DNA of 64,000 nt from Clostridium_AT stratigraminis (GCF_045310675.1 NZ_JBJHZZ010000007.1:62001-126000); one strand, 5' to 3'; positions 34,103 through 42,696 are shown, counted from the first letter of the stretch. The notes: generated by a model not told the origin, from the letters alone. Translations and numbers: made by a program.

Positions 34103-34975
34103 CTAAATTAGTGCTAGTCTTTTTGCTAATTCTACTGTTGTGACTGCTCTATTAATAACAGGTGCATCCACCATCTTCCCATCAACTGAGAAAACTCCTT
34201 TGCCTTCCTTCTTTGCCTCTTCCATGGCATCTAAAATTCTTAGGGCATGTTTTATTTCCATTTCTGTAGGTGCAAACACTGCATGTATTGTATCAATTTG
34301 TCTTGGATTTATGGAAGCTTTCCCGGTCATTCCAAGGCTCTTAGCCCTTGCAGTATCCTTTTCTAAGCCCTCATAGTCATTTGTATCTGTAAAGGGAGTA
34401 TCTATAGCATCCACCTTTAAAGCCTTGCAGGCAGTTGCAACCTTGTTTCTAGCGTAAAAAATTTCCTCTCCCTCTTTAGTTCTCTTTATGCCTAAATCAG
34501 CAGTTAAATCTTCTCCGCCTAATAAAATTGCTGTTACTCTATTTGATGCCTTAATTATGTTATACACATTTTCCAGTCCAAAGGCAGTTTCAACTAACGG
34601 AATTAGCTTAATGCTTCCTTCTTCAAAGCCTTCTTCTTTTTCAATTTTATTCAGCATTTCATGGACTAACTTAATTTCTTCCTCATCAGCTTTAGGAACC
34701 ATAATAGTATCAGGTTTCACTCTAGCTATGGTGTCAACATCTACTGCACCAAATTCATTATCTAAGGGATTTACTCTAACTACTACCTCAACTTTTGAAT
34801 AATCCACGTTTTTTATTGCTTCTCTTACTAAGATTCTTGCACTATCCTTTTCAGGAATACTAACAGCATCTTCTAAATCAAGTATAATAGAATCAGCACC
34901 TAATATTGCTGCATTTTGAAGCATTCCAGGATTATTACCAGGCATAAAAAGCATTGTTCTTCTTAATTTTTTCAT
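34103..34975 (-). CDS. citE: Citramalate (citrate) lyase, beta subunit
   Basis: A 290-residue HpcH/HpaI-type TIM barrel of the CitE family. MLFMPGNNPGM near the start, DLEDAV (metal Asp/Glu) and LLGGEDLTADLG are the family motifs. It cleaves the citramalyl-ACP thioester to acetyl-ACP and pyruvate (or the citryl form to oxaloacetate). It starts four bases after citD and is followed by citF after 22 nt, the conserved citDEF order. Confidence 0.96.
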   Translation of the reverse strand: MKKLRRTMLFMPGNNPGMLQNAAILGADSIILDLEDAVSIPEKDSARILVREAIKNVDYSKVEVVVRVNPLDNEFGAVDVDTIARVKPDTIMVPKADEEEIKLVHEMLNKIEKEEGFEEGSIKLIPLVETAFGLENVYNIIKASNRVTAILLGGEDLTADLGIKRTKEGEEIFYARNKVATACKALKVDAIDTPFTDTNDYEGLEKDTARAKSLGMTGKASINPRQIDTIHAVFAPTEMEIKHALRILDAMEEAKKEGKGVFSVDGKMVDAPVINRAVTTVELAKRLALI

Positions 34976-34979
34976 TTTA

Positions 34980-35243
34980 TTACACCGCCCTTTTAATTGC
35001 AGTTTCTACCCTTGCTGCAATTGTATAATCCAAAGCTCCTTTATCCTGAGCCTTTATGGAAATATCCATAACCTTCATCTCATTTACTTTATCTATAATG
35101 ACTTTTTTAATTTGCTCGCCAAATTGCTTTATTACTATGCTTTCAAGCTCAAGCTCAATTCCGCCCTTTTCATTAGGCATAACCATAATTAATATATCAT
35201 TTGATTCAAGTGTGCCTGCCTTAGCTACTTTAGTAATGTTCAT
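34980..35243 (-). CDS. citD: Citramalate (citrate) lyase, acyl carrier (gamma) subunit
   Basis: An 87-residue acyl carrier protein. The prosthetic group 2'-(5''-triphosphoribosyl)-3'-dephospho-CoA should attach to S14 in AGTLESND. The citX and citG genes that make and load this cofactor are not in the window. A large inverted repeat lies between it and the hydratase gene upstream. Length and start are normal for CitD. Confidence 0.95.
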   Translation of the reverse strand: MNITKVAKAGTLESNDILIMVMPNEKGGIELELESIVIKQFGEQIKKVIIDKVNEMKVMDISIKAQDKGALDYTIAARVETAIKRAV

Positions 35244-35269
35244 ATTTTCACCCGCCTTTAGGTAATGAT

Positions 35270-35326
35270 AATTAATAAAGAACGAATGATGAATGTTAAT
35301 AATTCATCATTCATTCTTTATTAATT
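35270..35326. repeat. 25-bp inverted repeat between the hydratase beta and citD genes
   Basis: Arms 35270-35294 and 35302-35326 are complementary except at one base, around a 7-nt loop. It sits between cotranscribed genes without a T run, so it is more likely an mRNA processing or stability element, or a partial terminator, than a full stop. Confidence 0.8.
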
Positions 35327-35327
35327 G

Positions 35328-35888
35328 TTATTTATTTACTGAATCTAAATAATTCTTTTGTCCGATTTCATAAAGATTATTTCCTTCGCAGTCTATGACA
35401 ACAACCACTGGAAAATCTACAATTTCCAGCTTTCTTATAGCCTCTGCTCCTAAGTCTTCATATGCTATTACCTCAGCCTTTTTAACTGATTTGCCTATAA
35501 GTGCAGCTGCTCCGCCAATGGCACCAAAATAGACTCCCGTATGCTTTTTTATTGCCTCAATAACTTCTGGTCCTCTTAACCCCTTACCTATCATTCCTCT
35601 TAAGCCAAGCTCTATAAGCTTAGGGGAATATGAATCCATTCTATAGCTTGTAGTAGGTCCTGCAGAACCTATTGCTTGCCCTGGTTTTGCAGGAGTTGGT
35701 CCTACATAATAAACAATAGAATCTTCTACGTTCATTGGGAGTTTTTCTCCCTTATCTATAAGCTCAACTAATCTTTTATGAGCTGCATCTCTGGCAGTAT
35801 AGATAGTACCTGTAATAAGTACTGTATCTCCAACCTTTAATTCTTTTACCTTTTCCTTAGTAAGTGGAGTTGTAATTCTCTTTTCCAT
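35328..35888 (-). CDS. fumB: Fumarase/mesaconase class I, beta subunit
   Basis: A 186-residue C-terminal half of class I [4Fe-4S] hydro-lyases (Fe-S hydro-lyase beta domain). Motifs include VYYVGPTPAKPG and GSAGPTTSYRMD. With the alpha subunit it hydrates a double bond. In this operon the substrate should be mesaconate, giving (S)-citramalate (mesaconase), a reaction known to be done by such two-subunit enzymes; fumarate hydration is likely retained. It starts 17 nt after the alpha gene. Confidence 0.93.
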   Translation of the reverse strand: MEKRITTPLTKEKVKELKVGDTVLITGTIYTARDAAHKRLVELIDKGEKLPMNVEDSIVYYVGPTPAKPGQAIGSAGPTTSYRMDSYSPKLIELGLRGMIGKGLRGPEVIEAIKKHTGVYFGAIGGAAALIGKSVKKAEVIAYEDLGAEAIRKLEIVDFPVVVVIDCEGNNLYEIGQKNYLDSVNK

Positions 35889-35905
35889 AGCTTTTACCCC
35901 CGATA

Positions 35906-36748
35906 TTAAAGTTCTATTTCAGCATGTCTTGTAGCATGGCAGCTAATATTAACTGCAACAGGAAGACCTGCTATATGAGTAGGATATGTTTCTATATTCA
36001 CGCATAATGCCGTTGTTCTTCCACCAAAGCCTTGAGGTCCTATTCCTAAAGCATTAACCTTTTGAAGAAGTTCTTGTTCAAGTGCAGCATAAAATGGATC
36101 ACTATTTCTCTGAGTTACAGGTCTAAGTAATGATCTTTTAGCTATAGCAGCAGCTTTTTCGAAGGTACCTCCAATGCCCACACCTACAATAATTGGTGGA
36201 CAAGGATTTGGGCCTGCTTCTTTAACTGTCTGAAGTATAAATGCTTTTACGCCTTCAATTCCGTCAGCTGGCTTTAACATCTTAAGCTTGCTCATATTTT
36301 CTGACCCAAAGCCTTTTGGAGAAACTGTGATATGTATTCTTTCCCCTGGTACAATATTATAATGAATGACTGCTGGAGTGTTATCTCCAGTATTGACCCT
36401 ATTTAATGGGTCTTTAACTACTGACTTTCTTAAAAAACCCTCATCATAACCTTCTCTTACACCCTCATTTATTGCATCCTCAAGATTGCCGCCGACTATA
36501 TGAACCTCTTGACCTAGATCAATAAATACACATGTCATTCCTGTATCTTGACACATTGGCATATTCTCTCTTTTAGCTATACCTGCATTAGTTAAAATTT
36601 TTCCTAAAATATCTTTTGCTATATTCCAATCTTCCTCATTATGAGCCTCTTCTAATTTTTCTTTAATATCATCTGATAAATAATAATTAGCATCTATGCA
36701 AAGCTTTCTAATGGCCTTAATTATTTCTGAAACATGTATTTCTCTCAT
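35906..36748 (-). CDS. fumA: Fumarase/mesaconase class I, alpha subunit
   Basis: A 280-residue N-terminal half of class I hydro-lyases. The three expected [4Fe-4S]-ligand cysteines are at PMCQDTGM, PNPCPPIIVGVGIGG and SCHATRH. It forms the active enzyme with the beta subunit encoded next. Placement between methylaspartase and the lyase genes points to mesaconate hydration. A stem-loop with a T-rich tail lies in the gap upstream. Confidence 0.93.
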   Translation of the reverse strand: MREIHVSEIIKAIRKLCIDANYYLSDDIKEKLEEAHNEEDWNIAKDILGKILTNAGIAKRENMPMCQDTGMTCVFIDLGQEVHIVGGNLEDAINEGVREGYDEGFLRKSVVKDPLNRVNTGDNTPAVIHYNIVPGERIHITVSPKGFGSENMSKLKMLKPADGIEGVKAFILQTVKEAGPNPCPPIIVGVGIGGTFEKAAAIAKRSLLRPVTQRNSDPFYAALEQELLQKVNALGIGPQGFGGRTTALCVNIETYPTHIAGLPVAVNISCHATRHAEIEL

Positions 36749-36803
36749 AACTAATCTCCTCTCTAAAATATTAACATAAATTTTGTAACAAAATAAACAA
36801 AAG

Positions 36804-36850
36804 ACACTGAAAGCACAGAAAAGTCATTATCTTAATATCTGTTTCAGTGT
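36804..36850 (-). terminator. Hairpin between mal and the hydratase alpha gene (possible attenuator)
   Basis: On the minus strand ACACTGAAA-CAGA pairs with TCTG-TGC-TTTCAGTGT (arms at 36838-36850 and 36804-36819, 3-nt bulge). A T-rich tail (CTTTTGTTTATTTTG) follows. A second small hairpin, ATCCCCTAGGGGAT, lies 50 nt nearer mal. Both are inside the operon. Confidence 0.6.
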
Positions 36851-36936
36851 TTTCAGTGATTCTTCCGTTTTACCTGTTAAATAAATATTTTATTATAAGA
36901 AAATCCCCTAGGGGATCTTCTACATTATTAATTCAG

Positions 36937-38184
36937 TTATTTGTTCTTTCTTCTATTAACAAGAGCAACAACTCTGTTCATTTCATTATTTACAATCATA
37001 TATCCTTCATCAACGCCCATTCCAGGTTTTGCTAGACATTGATCAGCTCCACAGCCAATAGCTATATTAGTTGTAACTTCTGCAGATCTATTTGTTTCGT
37101 TGCAAGTTCCTCCACAGTAAGCCCCAACACCATGTTTTTTGCAGTATAGAATTGATTCTATAATATTATTTACTCCGCCTAAATCTGGAGTTTTAATTTG
37201 AAGCATGTGACCAGACTTATTGTCAGCAAAGAATACAACATCTTCATAGGTATTGCACCATTCATCTGCAACTAATTCTACCTTTATTCCTCTATTATCA
37301 AGCTCTGCTCTTAAATCTCTTAAAGCTTCCATTTGTCTTTCTCTGTGTTCAACATCCATTGGTCCTTCAATTCTTAAATGGAATGGCTTTGCAGCTTCTT
37401 CTAATGTCTTTAAATAAGCTGCCATAGCTTTAATATCGTTATTAAAGGCAACGCCTATTGTTCCATAAACATCAATATGGAATACAGGAAGATAGTTTCC
37501 ACTAGTTCTTAGCTTTAATACTCTGTCTCTTAGCCAGCTTACATAAGCAAGAAGCTTTTCTCCCTTTAAGCCTAATTTATCTTCAACATGATTAATTAAT
37601 GCATGAGGCATAACGTCTGCATTTTTAATTATCATCTTGTCTGCGTTATCGTATCTATCATCACCTGATTGAGTAAATATTGGAATTCTCTTTATATCCA
37701 CTCCAGTATTATATTCATCCCTAACTACTTCAGCCATTGTAACTTTTTTTGATTTTGCAACTGCATCAAGAATTGCTTGAGTTATACCATATCTTATAGC
37801 GGTATGAAGTCTTTTTCCGTTTACAGTCATATGGTCAAATTCTTCTGCAAGTGCCTTAAAGCTATTTAGCTCTCTTCCAATTAACTTAGGTGCTATTTCC
37901 TTTTCTATAACTGGAATAAAATCTCCTGCTAAAAATAATGGATCTCTTCCGCCTGCTCCTGAATATTGTACTGCAGCACAGTCTCCATAAGCTACCTGGC
38001 CATCTTCTAAAATAAGCATAACAGATATTGATTCTCCAGCTACTCTAACAGCCTTAAAGCCTTCTGTTACAGGTTCGCCAACATAAGTAAAGCCATCATG
38101 CTTAGCTCCTTTTTTAATTGCTCTTTGATCATCAAAATAAAATCCGGTTCTTCCACCAGAACAAACCACATCAATAATTTTCAT
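36937..38184 (-). CDS. mal: Methylaspartate ammonia-lyase
   Basis: A 415-residue enolase-superfamily enzyme that removes ammonia from L-threo-3-methylaspartate to give mesaconate. The residues known from the C. tetanomorphum enzyme fall at the same positions: general bases H194 and K331 (MLQIKTPDLGG), Mg ligands D238, E273 and D307, and Q329. The N-terminus GFYFDDQRAIKKGA is nearly the same. It follows glmE after an 82-nt gap holding a 13-bp hairpin. This gene identifies the operon as the methylaspartate route of glutamate fermentation. Confidence 0.98.
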   Translation of the reverse strand: MKIIDVVCSGGRTGFYFDDQRAIKKGAKHDGFTYVGEPVTEGFKAVRVAGESISVMLILEDGQVAYGDCAAVQYSGAGGRDPLFLAGDFIPVIEKEIAPKLIGRELNSFKALAEEFDHMTVNGKRLHTAIRYGITQAILDAVAKSKKVTMAEVVRDEYNTGVDIKRIPIFTQSGDDRYDNADKMIIKNADVMPHALINHVEDKLGLKGEKLLAYVSWLRDRVLKLRTSGNYLPVFHIDVYGTIGVAFNNDIKAMAAYLKTLEEAAKPFHLRIEGPMDVEHRERQMEALRDLRAELDNRGIKVELVADEWCNTYEDVVFFADNKSGHMLQIKTPDLGGVNNIIESILYCKKHGVGAYCGGTCNETNRSAEVTTNIAIGCGADQCLAKPGMGVDEGYMIVNNEMNRVVALVNRRKNK

Positions 38185-38215
38185 ATAAAAAACCCTCTTT
38201 CGTTTTATATATAGT

Positions 38216-38245
38216 GCTTGAAAATTCCGCTGGGAATTTTCAAGC
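38216..38245. repeat. 13-bp hairpin between glmE and mal
   Basis: GCTTGAAAATTCC (38216-38228) and GGAATTTTCAAGC (38233-38245) form a perfect stem with a GCTG loop. No T run follows on the minus strand, so it is more likely an mRNA stability or processing element than a terminator. Confidence 0.8.
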
Positions 38246-38266
38246 CTAATAACTTTTATATTTTAA

Positions 38267-39721
38267 TTATTTCTCAGGTCTTCCAATAAGTACTCCCTTA
38301 CCAACAGCAAAGATATCATCAATACTCATTTGGAAGCTTACTTGTCTTCCTTCAAACTTAGCTCTTTCTTCTAGCTTTTTCTTGTTATAAGCTTTTAATT
38401 CCTCTGATAATGGAATATTACCAAATTGAAGATATCTAACAGCACCATTGTTGTCTCTTGCTGGCATCATCTTTCCTGCATTATACTTACTTGGCGCAAA
38501 TGGAATGTCAATAACTCCACCCGCAAAGGCCTTAACAGTTCCTATAGCTAAATCTCCATTACCTACTTCATATACCTTATCAAGCATGCATTTAGTTTCT
38601 GCTTTAATAATAGCTATTTCAGTTTCTAATTCCTTAGAAAGTGGTAATCTTTGACCAGTAAGAAGGTTTAAAGCCATTTTTGTAGCTCTAATTCCCTGTC
38701 CATTAGCTTCCTTAGTTGGAATTCCTATTGCTTCATGAGGAGTTTTTACTATAACCTTTGTTGCTCCTGCAAGTGCTGCTGTTGCTGCTCCTAAGGAAAT
38801 TAATCCAAAGGCCTTAGCTTCATCTACTGGGAAGCCTCCCATCCATTGATGGAATACTGTAGTAACAAATACATCATTGTAGCCGTATTTCTTTAGATAC
38901 TCATTTGTTTGTTCTTCAAGAGCTCTCATTGCAGCTACGTCTTGAATCATATTTCCACACATACCATAACCAACAGTTACATTCTTTACTCCCTGTTCTG
39001 CTGCAAGTAATGCTTCTATTATTGCGACTGCATTTGAAGTACTTGGCGGTACTAAGGTTCCTGTTAAAGGTCCAAAGGGTTCTCTGTTTATAGAAATTCC
39101 TTGTTCTTCATAAAAGCCAACTAATCTATCGCAATACTGCCAATCTAATAAAGTCTTTTCAATACTTACATTTTTAGCATAAGGTATATTATAAGATATA
39201 CCGCCGCCTTCATTTGAAGTCCAGCCAGCTGCATGAATTATTTCAGATAAAAGTCTTGCATCTGGAGTACCATGTCTTGCCTGCAGCGGAAGATTTACTG
39301 CTTCATATATTCGTCTGCAGCCTTCAACTCCATGGTTTACTCCAGGAAAACCATTTAGAAGAGAACGTCCTGCTGCTAAACTTTCTTTTATTCCAACTTC
39401 ACACTCATCATATCTATTTTGTCTTGTATAACTATCTATAGTTGAAGGCAATAAATCTGCTTCTCCAACATCCTGCAGGTATGTTAAAAGCTCAATATGC
39501 TCATCTATTAATGCAACACCAGCTCTTGGCTGTGCTAAAGTTATTCCTTCTTCTTTAGCTTTTCTTAATTTAGCAGAAAAGTTTTTGTGTTCTGGAACTG
39601 ACTTTAAAAAATCTACTGCCTTATTTAAATCTACATCCTTACCTGTTTTCCATTGATTTAAGACTTCTTTTCTTGTTGTAAAAAATTGTTCCTCTGTCCA
39701 TTTCTTATTCTTTAATTCCAT
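38267..39721 (-). CDS. glmE: Glutamate mutase, epsilon subunit
   Basis: A 484-residue TIM-barrel subunit (MutE/GlmE) of adenosylcobalamin-dependent glutamate mutase, which turns L-glutamate into L-threo-3-methylaspartate. It binds substrate and pairs with the small B12-binding subunit encoded upstream. Length matches the C. cochlearium and C. tetanomorphum enzymes (about 483). Characteristic stretches include NGFPGVNHGVEGCR and SNEGGGISYNIPYAK. It starts 17 nt after glmL. Confidence 0.98.
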   Translation of the reverse strand: MELKNKKWTEEQFFTTRKEVLNQWKTGKDVDLNKAVDFLKSVPEHKNFSAKLRKAKEEGITLAQPRAGVALIDEHIELLTYLQDVGEADLLPSTIDSYTRQNRYDECEVGIKESLAAGRSLLNGFPGVNHGVEGCRRIYEAVNLPLQARHGTPDARLLSEIIHAAGWTSNEGGGISYNIPYAKNVSIEKTLLDWQYCDRLVGFYEEQGISINREPFGPLTGTLVPPSTSNAVAIIEALLAAEQGVKNVTVGYGMCGNMIQDVAAMRALEEQTNEYLKKYGYNDVFVTTVFHQWMGGFPVDEAKAFGLISLGAATAALAGATKVIVKTPHEAIGIPTKEANGQGIRATKMALNLLTGQRLPLSKELETEIAIIKAETKCMLDKVYEVGNGDLAIGTVKAFAGGVIDIPFAPSKYNAGKMMPARDNNGAVRYLQFGNIPLSEELKAYNKKKLEERAKFEGRQVSFQMSIDDIFAVGKGVLIGRPEK

Positions 39722-39738
39722 GTTTTTTTCCCCCTATA

Positions 39739-41130
39739 TTAGGCTAATTTCACTAAATATTTTTTCATGATTCTAACTGCCATATCTGGATAATCCTCTG
39801 CTAAAAGTCCCATAGCGGACATTATATAAGTTTTATCTATTAAATACCCTGGATTCTCAGGTTTTAAGTAGGTAGGACTATTTATATTAAAGGTTCCAGC
39901 CTTTAATATTTCACCTGGATTATTACTATGAACAAGTACTCCTCCAGTTCCAATGAAATACTTAGTTTGCATTAAATCCTTACCGACCTGTGAATAAATA
40001 ACACCCATAGGGGTATAAACACTTTCAATAACACCTACATGTCTTTCCATAGCCAAATCAGTTGCTACCTTTGCCATAGCTTCATCAAATTTAATCTCTT
40101 CTTCATTATCTGGAACCATTTTTATATTCTCAGCTCTAAATTTGCAGTTTTCTTCTACATTAATGCTTTTATCTTGAAGATACTGTTGAAGTTTTCTTGT
40201 TCCAGAGGCTTCCCATAAGGAGAGAGCTGAGTATCTCATGCCTAAGTCCCCTTCAACTGTTCTTTTGGCAAAGGGTTCCTGTAGTCCTCTTAAGGTAACT
40301 CCCGGCTTAGTAGGTTCACCGTCTGCAATAGAATGAATATCTGTAGTGGCTCCGCCTATATCTACAACTACTAAGTCCCCAATACCTTCTTCCTTATCAC
40401 TGCCTTCACTAAGGACCCTGGCAGCCTTTAGTACAGCAGCAGGAGTTGGCATTAAAATGCCGCTTATAAAGCTCTCTGCTTTTTTCATACCTTTTGCTTC
40501 TATTATCTTTTCCATAAAAATTTTTCTTATTTCTTCTCTAGCAGGTTCTACATTTAATTCGTTTAGCCTTGGCATAACATTTTCAGTAGCTCTGTAAAAA
40601 ATCGAATTGCTATTTAAAATTTCTTCTACTTCGTCTATGGCAACTTTGTTACCAGCTGCAACTACAGGAAGCTTTATTCCTGCCTCTGCAAGGGCTTTAG
40701 CATTGTGAATTATACATTCCTTGTTGCCTCCATTAGTGCCCCCTGCCAATAGAAGAATATCTAAATTTGAATTCTTTATTTCATTTATTTCCTTAGAAGT
40801 AAGCTCATAGCTGTAAACTTTCAATACTCTAGCACCAGCTCCTAATGCAGCTCTTTTAGCTGCTTCTGCTGTAAGCTCGGGAACAAGTCCAACGGCTACC
40901 ATCTTAAGTCCACCTGCTGCAGAAGAACAAGCCAGCTTTTTAACAAAGTTAATTTCCTTACCTTTAAGTTCTTCCATTAACTTTTCATAGGCTTTATTAA
41001 AGCCGAGCATTATATCACTTTCAACAGTTGTAATATCCTTTGCTGTTGCTAAAATTTCTTCATTTTCAATATCAACTGCAGTAAGTTTTGTATAAGTACT
41101 CCCAAAATCAATAAGCAAATATGCCTTCAA
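39739..41130 (-). CDS. glmL: Glutamate mutase reactivating factor (MutL/GlmL)
   Basis: A 463-residue ASKHA-fold ATPase. The phosphate-1 motif is LIDFGSTYTK at the N-terminus and the second is VVDIGGATTDIHSI. MutL-type proteins are thought to swap damaged cobalamin out of glutamate mutase. I start at the TTG at 41128-41130, eight bases after AGGAG, giving MKAYLLIDFG as in relatives; a GTG three codons earlier overlaps the ribosome-binding site. It is between glmS and glmE, the conserved order. Confidence 0.95.
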   Translation of the reverse strand: MKAYLLIDFGSTYTKLTAVDIENEEILATAKDITTVESDIMLGFNKAYEKLMEELKGKEINFVKKLACSSAAGGLKMVAVGLVPELTAEAAKRAALGAGARVLKVYSYELTSKEINEIKNSNLDILLLAGGTNGGNKECIIHNAKALAEAGIKLPVVAAGNKVAIDEVEEILNSNSIFYRATENVMPRLNELNVEPAREEIRKIFMEKIIEAKGMKKAESFISGILMPTPAAVLKAARVLSEGSDKEEGIGDLVVVDIGGATTDIHSIADGEPTKPGVTLRGLQEPFAKRTVEGDLGMRYSALSLWEASGTRKLQQYLQDKSINVEENCKFRAENIKMVPDNEEEIKFDEAMAKVATDLAMERHVGVIESVYTPMGVIYSQVGKDLMQTKYFIGTGGVLVHSNNPGEILKAGTFNINSPTYLKPENPGYLIDKTYIMSAMGLLAEDYPDMAVRIMKKYLVKLA

Positions 41131-41145
41131 CTCTACCACTCCTAA

Positions 41146-41184
41146 ATTAAGAATTAAACAAGTTTAATGCTTAAAATTCTTAAT
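41146..41184. repeat. 10-bp inverted repeat between glmS and glmL
   Basis: ATTAAGAATT (41146-41155) and AATTCTTAAT (41175-41184) can form a stem in the 94-nt gap between the two genes. It is AT-rich and weak, without a T run, so a stability or processing role is possible. Confidence 0.5.
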
Positions 41185-41224
41185 TATATATTGTATATAA
41201 GTTACTAAGCTTCATTATTAATTA

Positions 41225-41629
41225 TTATTCTCCAAGGTCTTCTCTTAAATCTCTAATAGCAGTCTCAGTAGAAGTTCCTGGTGGATATACTCGATCAAAG
41301 CCCATAGCTTTAAATCTATTATAAACATCTTCCCAATTTTGTTTTCCTACAACTATATTTCCACCTACATATAGTTTTATGCCTTTAAGGCCTGCCTCAT
41401 CGCATTTTTCTCTTAAGCCTCTGCAGTCAATTTCTCCATGTCCATAAAGGGAAGAAACAAGAATCATGTCTGCACTTGTTTCAACAGCTGCATTTATAAA
41501 ATCTTCTTGTGGTGATAAAACTCCAATGTTAATAACATTGTAGCCTGCTTCTGTTAGTGCATGATCTAATATTTTGTTACCTACTGCGTGGCAATCTGAA
41601 CCTATAACTCCAAGAACTATTGTTTTCAT
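41225..41629 (-). CDS. glmS: Glutamate mutase, sigma (B12-binding) subunit
   Basis: A 134-residue cobalamin-binding subunit with the full DxHxxG motif (GSDCHAVG), where H14 should be the lower axial Co ligand, followed by SSLYGHGEIDCRG and GGNIVVGK. With GlmE it forms glutamate mutase. It begins 14 nt after the GntR regulator gene and is the first catabolic gene of the operon. This is not the glucosamine synthase that shares the symbol glmS. Confidence 0.98.
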   Translation of the reverse strand: MKTIVLGVIGSDCHAVGNKILDHALTEAGYNVINIGVLSPQEDFINAAVETSADMILVSSLYGHGEIDCRGLREKCDEAGLKGIKLYVGGNIVVGKQNWEDVYNRFKAMGFDRVYPPGTSTETAIRDLREDLGE

Positions 41630-41643
41630 AATGACATCCTTCC

Positions 41644-42633
41644 TTATTTTTGATAATTTATTTCTAATATTTTTGATTTTAATGCTTTAACTGAACCATC
41701 ATCTAAAGTGTATATAAATCTTATAATTTCTTTATTATCCTTATTAAATTTTTCAACATCCTTGTATCTACCTGGAGATACAATTAGTACGTCAGAATTA
41801 TCTACTATATTTATTAGTTCTTCCTCATTTTGAGTATTTGAATACACTATATTTATATTTCCAAGCCCTGATTCTTCAATGGCGCCGCGGATTTTAAACT
41901 TAAATTCCTCAGATATGCATAGAAAGCCAAACTTTATGCCATCTGGAAATCTTGCAATTTTAACAATTGTTCCTAAATCCGGCTTAATTGCTATTCCTAG
42001 CACTTCTCTATGAAAATCTCTTGTAAGATCTTTTACTTCGTTAACATGATTAAAGGTGGCAATTATTACTTGAGCCTTTTCTATAGTGTCCTTTGTCTCA
42101 GGTTCCATTCTTGTGAGGTCTGGTACGGTTAGTGGAATTATATTCATATTAGTATCTTTACTAAGCTGGTGGCTAAACATCCTAGCTTGTTCAATATTAC
42201 ATTCCACATAAACTGCTGTCATCTTGCTCATGTGTTCCTTCTTTTCTTCTACTCTTTGTACTACCATTTCTAGGAACTCATCGACATCCATGCCAACTTC
42301 TAAAGCCTCTTCAAGCCCTAAGTCTACAAGTTTAATTATTTTATCTTTTAGGCCTTGTGCTTTCCATGGTCTGGCTTCTTCAGCTACAAAGGTTCCCTTG
42401 CCTTGATAGGACTTTAGCACCCTTTCCTGTTCAAGTTCCTTATAAGCCATACTAACAGTATTTCTGCTTACCTTTAAATTTTCAGAAAGCTCTCTTTCAG
42501 TAGGCATTTTATATCCAACTTTCAGAGAACCATCTCTTATTTGATCCATTATCTGTTTTTTGACTTGTAAATATAGCGGAACACCACTTTGTTTTTTAAT
42601 TTGAATATTTATTTTAATCACCTCTAAATTCAA
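41644..42633 (-). CDS. GntR-family regulator heading the methylaspartate operon
   Basis: A protein of up to 329 residues with an N-terminal GntR winged helix (PLYLQVKKQIMDQI, then TERELSENLKVSRNTV and YQGKGTF) and a C-terminal ligand domain unlike the aminotransferase part of MocR proteins. The start codon is unclear: the open frame begins with TTG at 42631-42633 without a ribosome-binding site, while GAGGTG sits six bases before an ATA at 42610-42612. It is the first gene of the operon and a palindrome in its leader is a likely operator. The effector may be glutamate or a pathway intermediate; this is inference. Confidence 0.9.
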   Translation of the reverse strand: MNLEVIKINIQIKKQSGVPLYLQVKKQIMDQIRDGSLKVGYKMPTERELSENLKVSRNTVSMAYKELEQERVLKSYQGKGTFVAEEARPWKAQGLKDKIIKLVDLGLEEALEVGMDVDEFLEMVVQRVEEKKEHMSKMTAVYVECNIEQARMFSHQLSKDTNMNIIPLTVPDLTRMEPETKDTIEKAQVIIATFNHVNEVKDLTRDFHREVLGIAIKPDLGTIVKIARFPDGIKFGFLCISEEFKFKIRGAIEESGLGNINIVYSNTQNEEELINIVDNSDVLIVSPGRYKDVEKFNKDNKEIIRFIYTLDDGSVKALKSKILEINYQK

Positions 42634-42666
42634 TAATGCTTCAATATTAGGGCGTTAATTTTAATG

Positions 42667-42690
42667 GACTAATGGACTAATCCATTAGTC
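42667..42690. promoter_or_regulatory. Palindromic operator of the methylaspartate operon
   Basis: GACTAATGGA (42667-42676) and TCCATTAGTC (42681-42690) are perfect 10-bp arms around CTAA. They lie directly after the predicted start point and ahead of the GntR gene, where a repressor would block transcription. A further half site, ATGGACTA, adjoins it on the left. Confidence 0.75.
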
Positions 42691-42696
42691 AACTTT

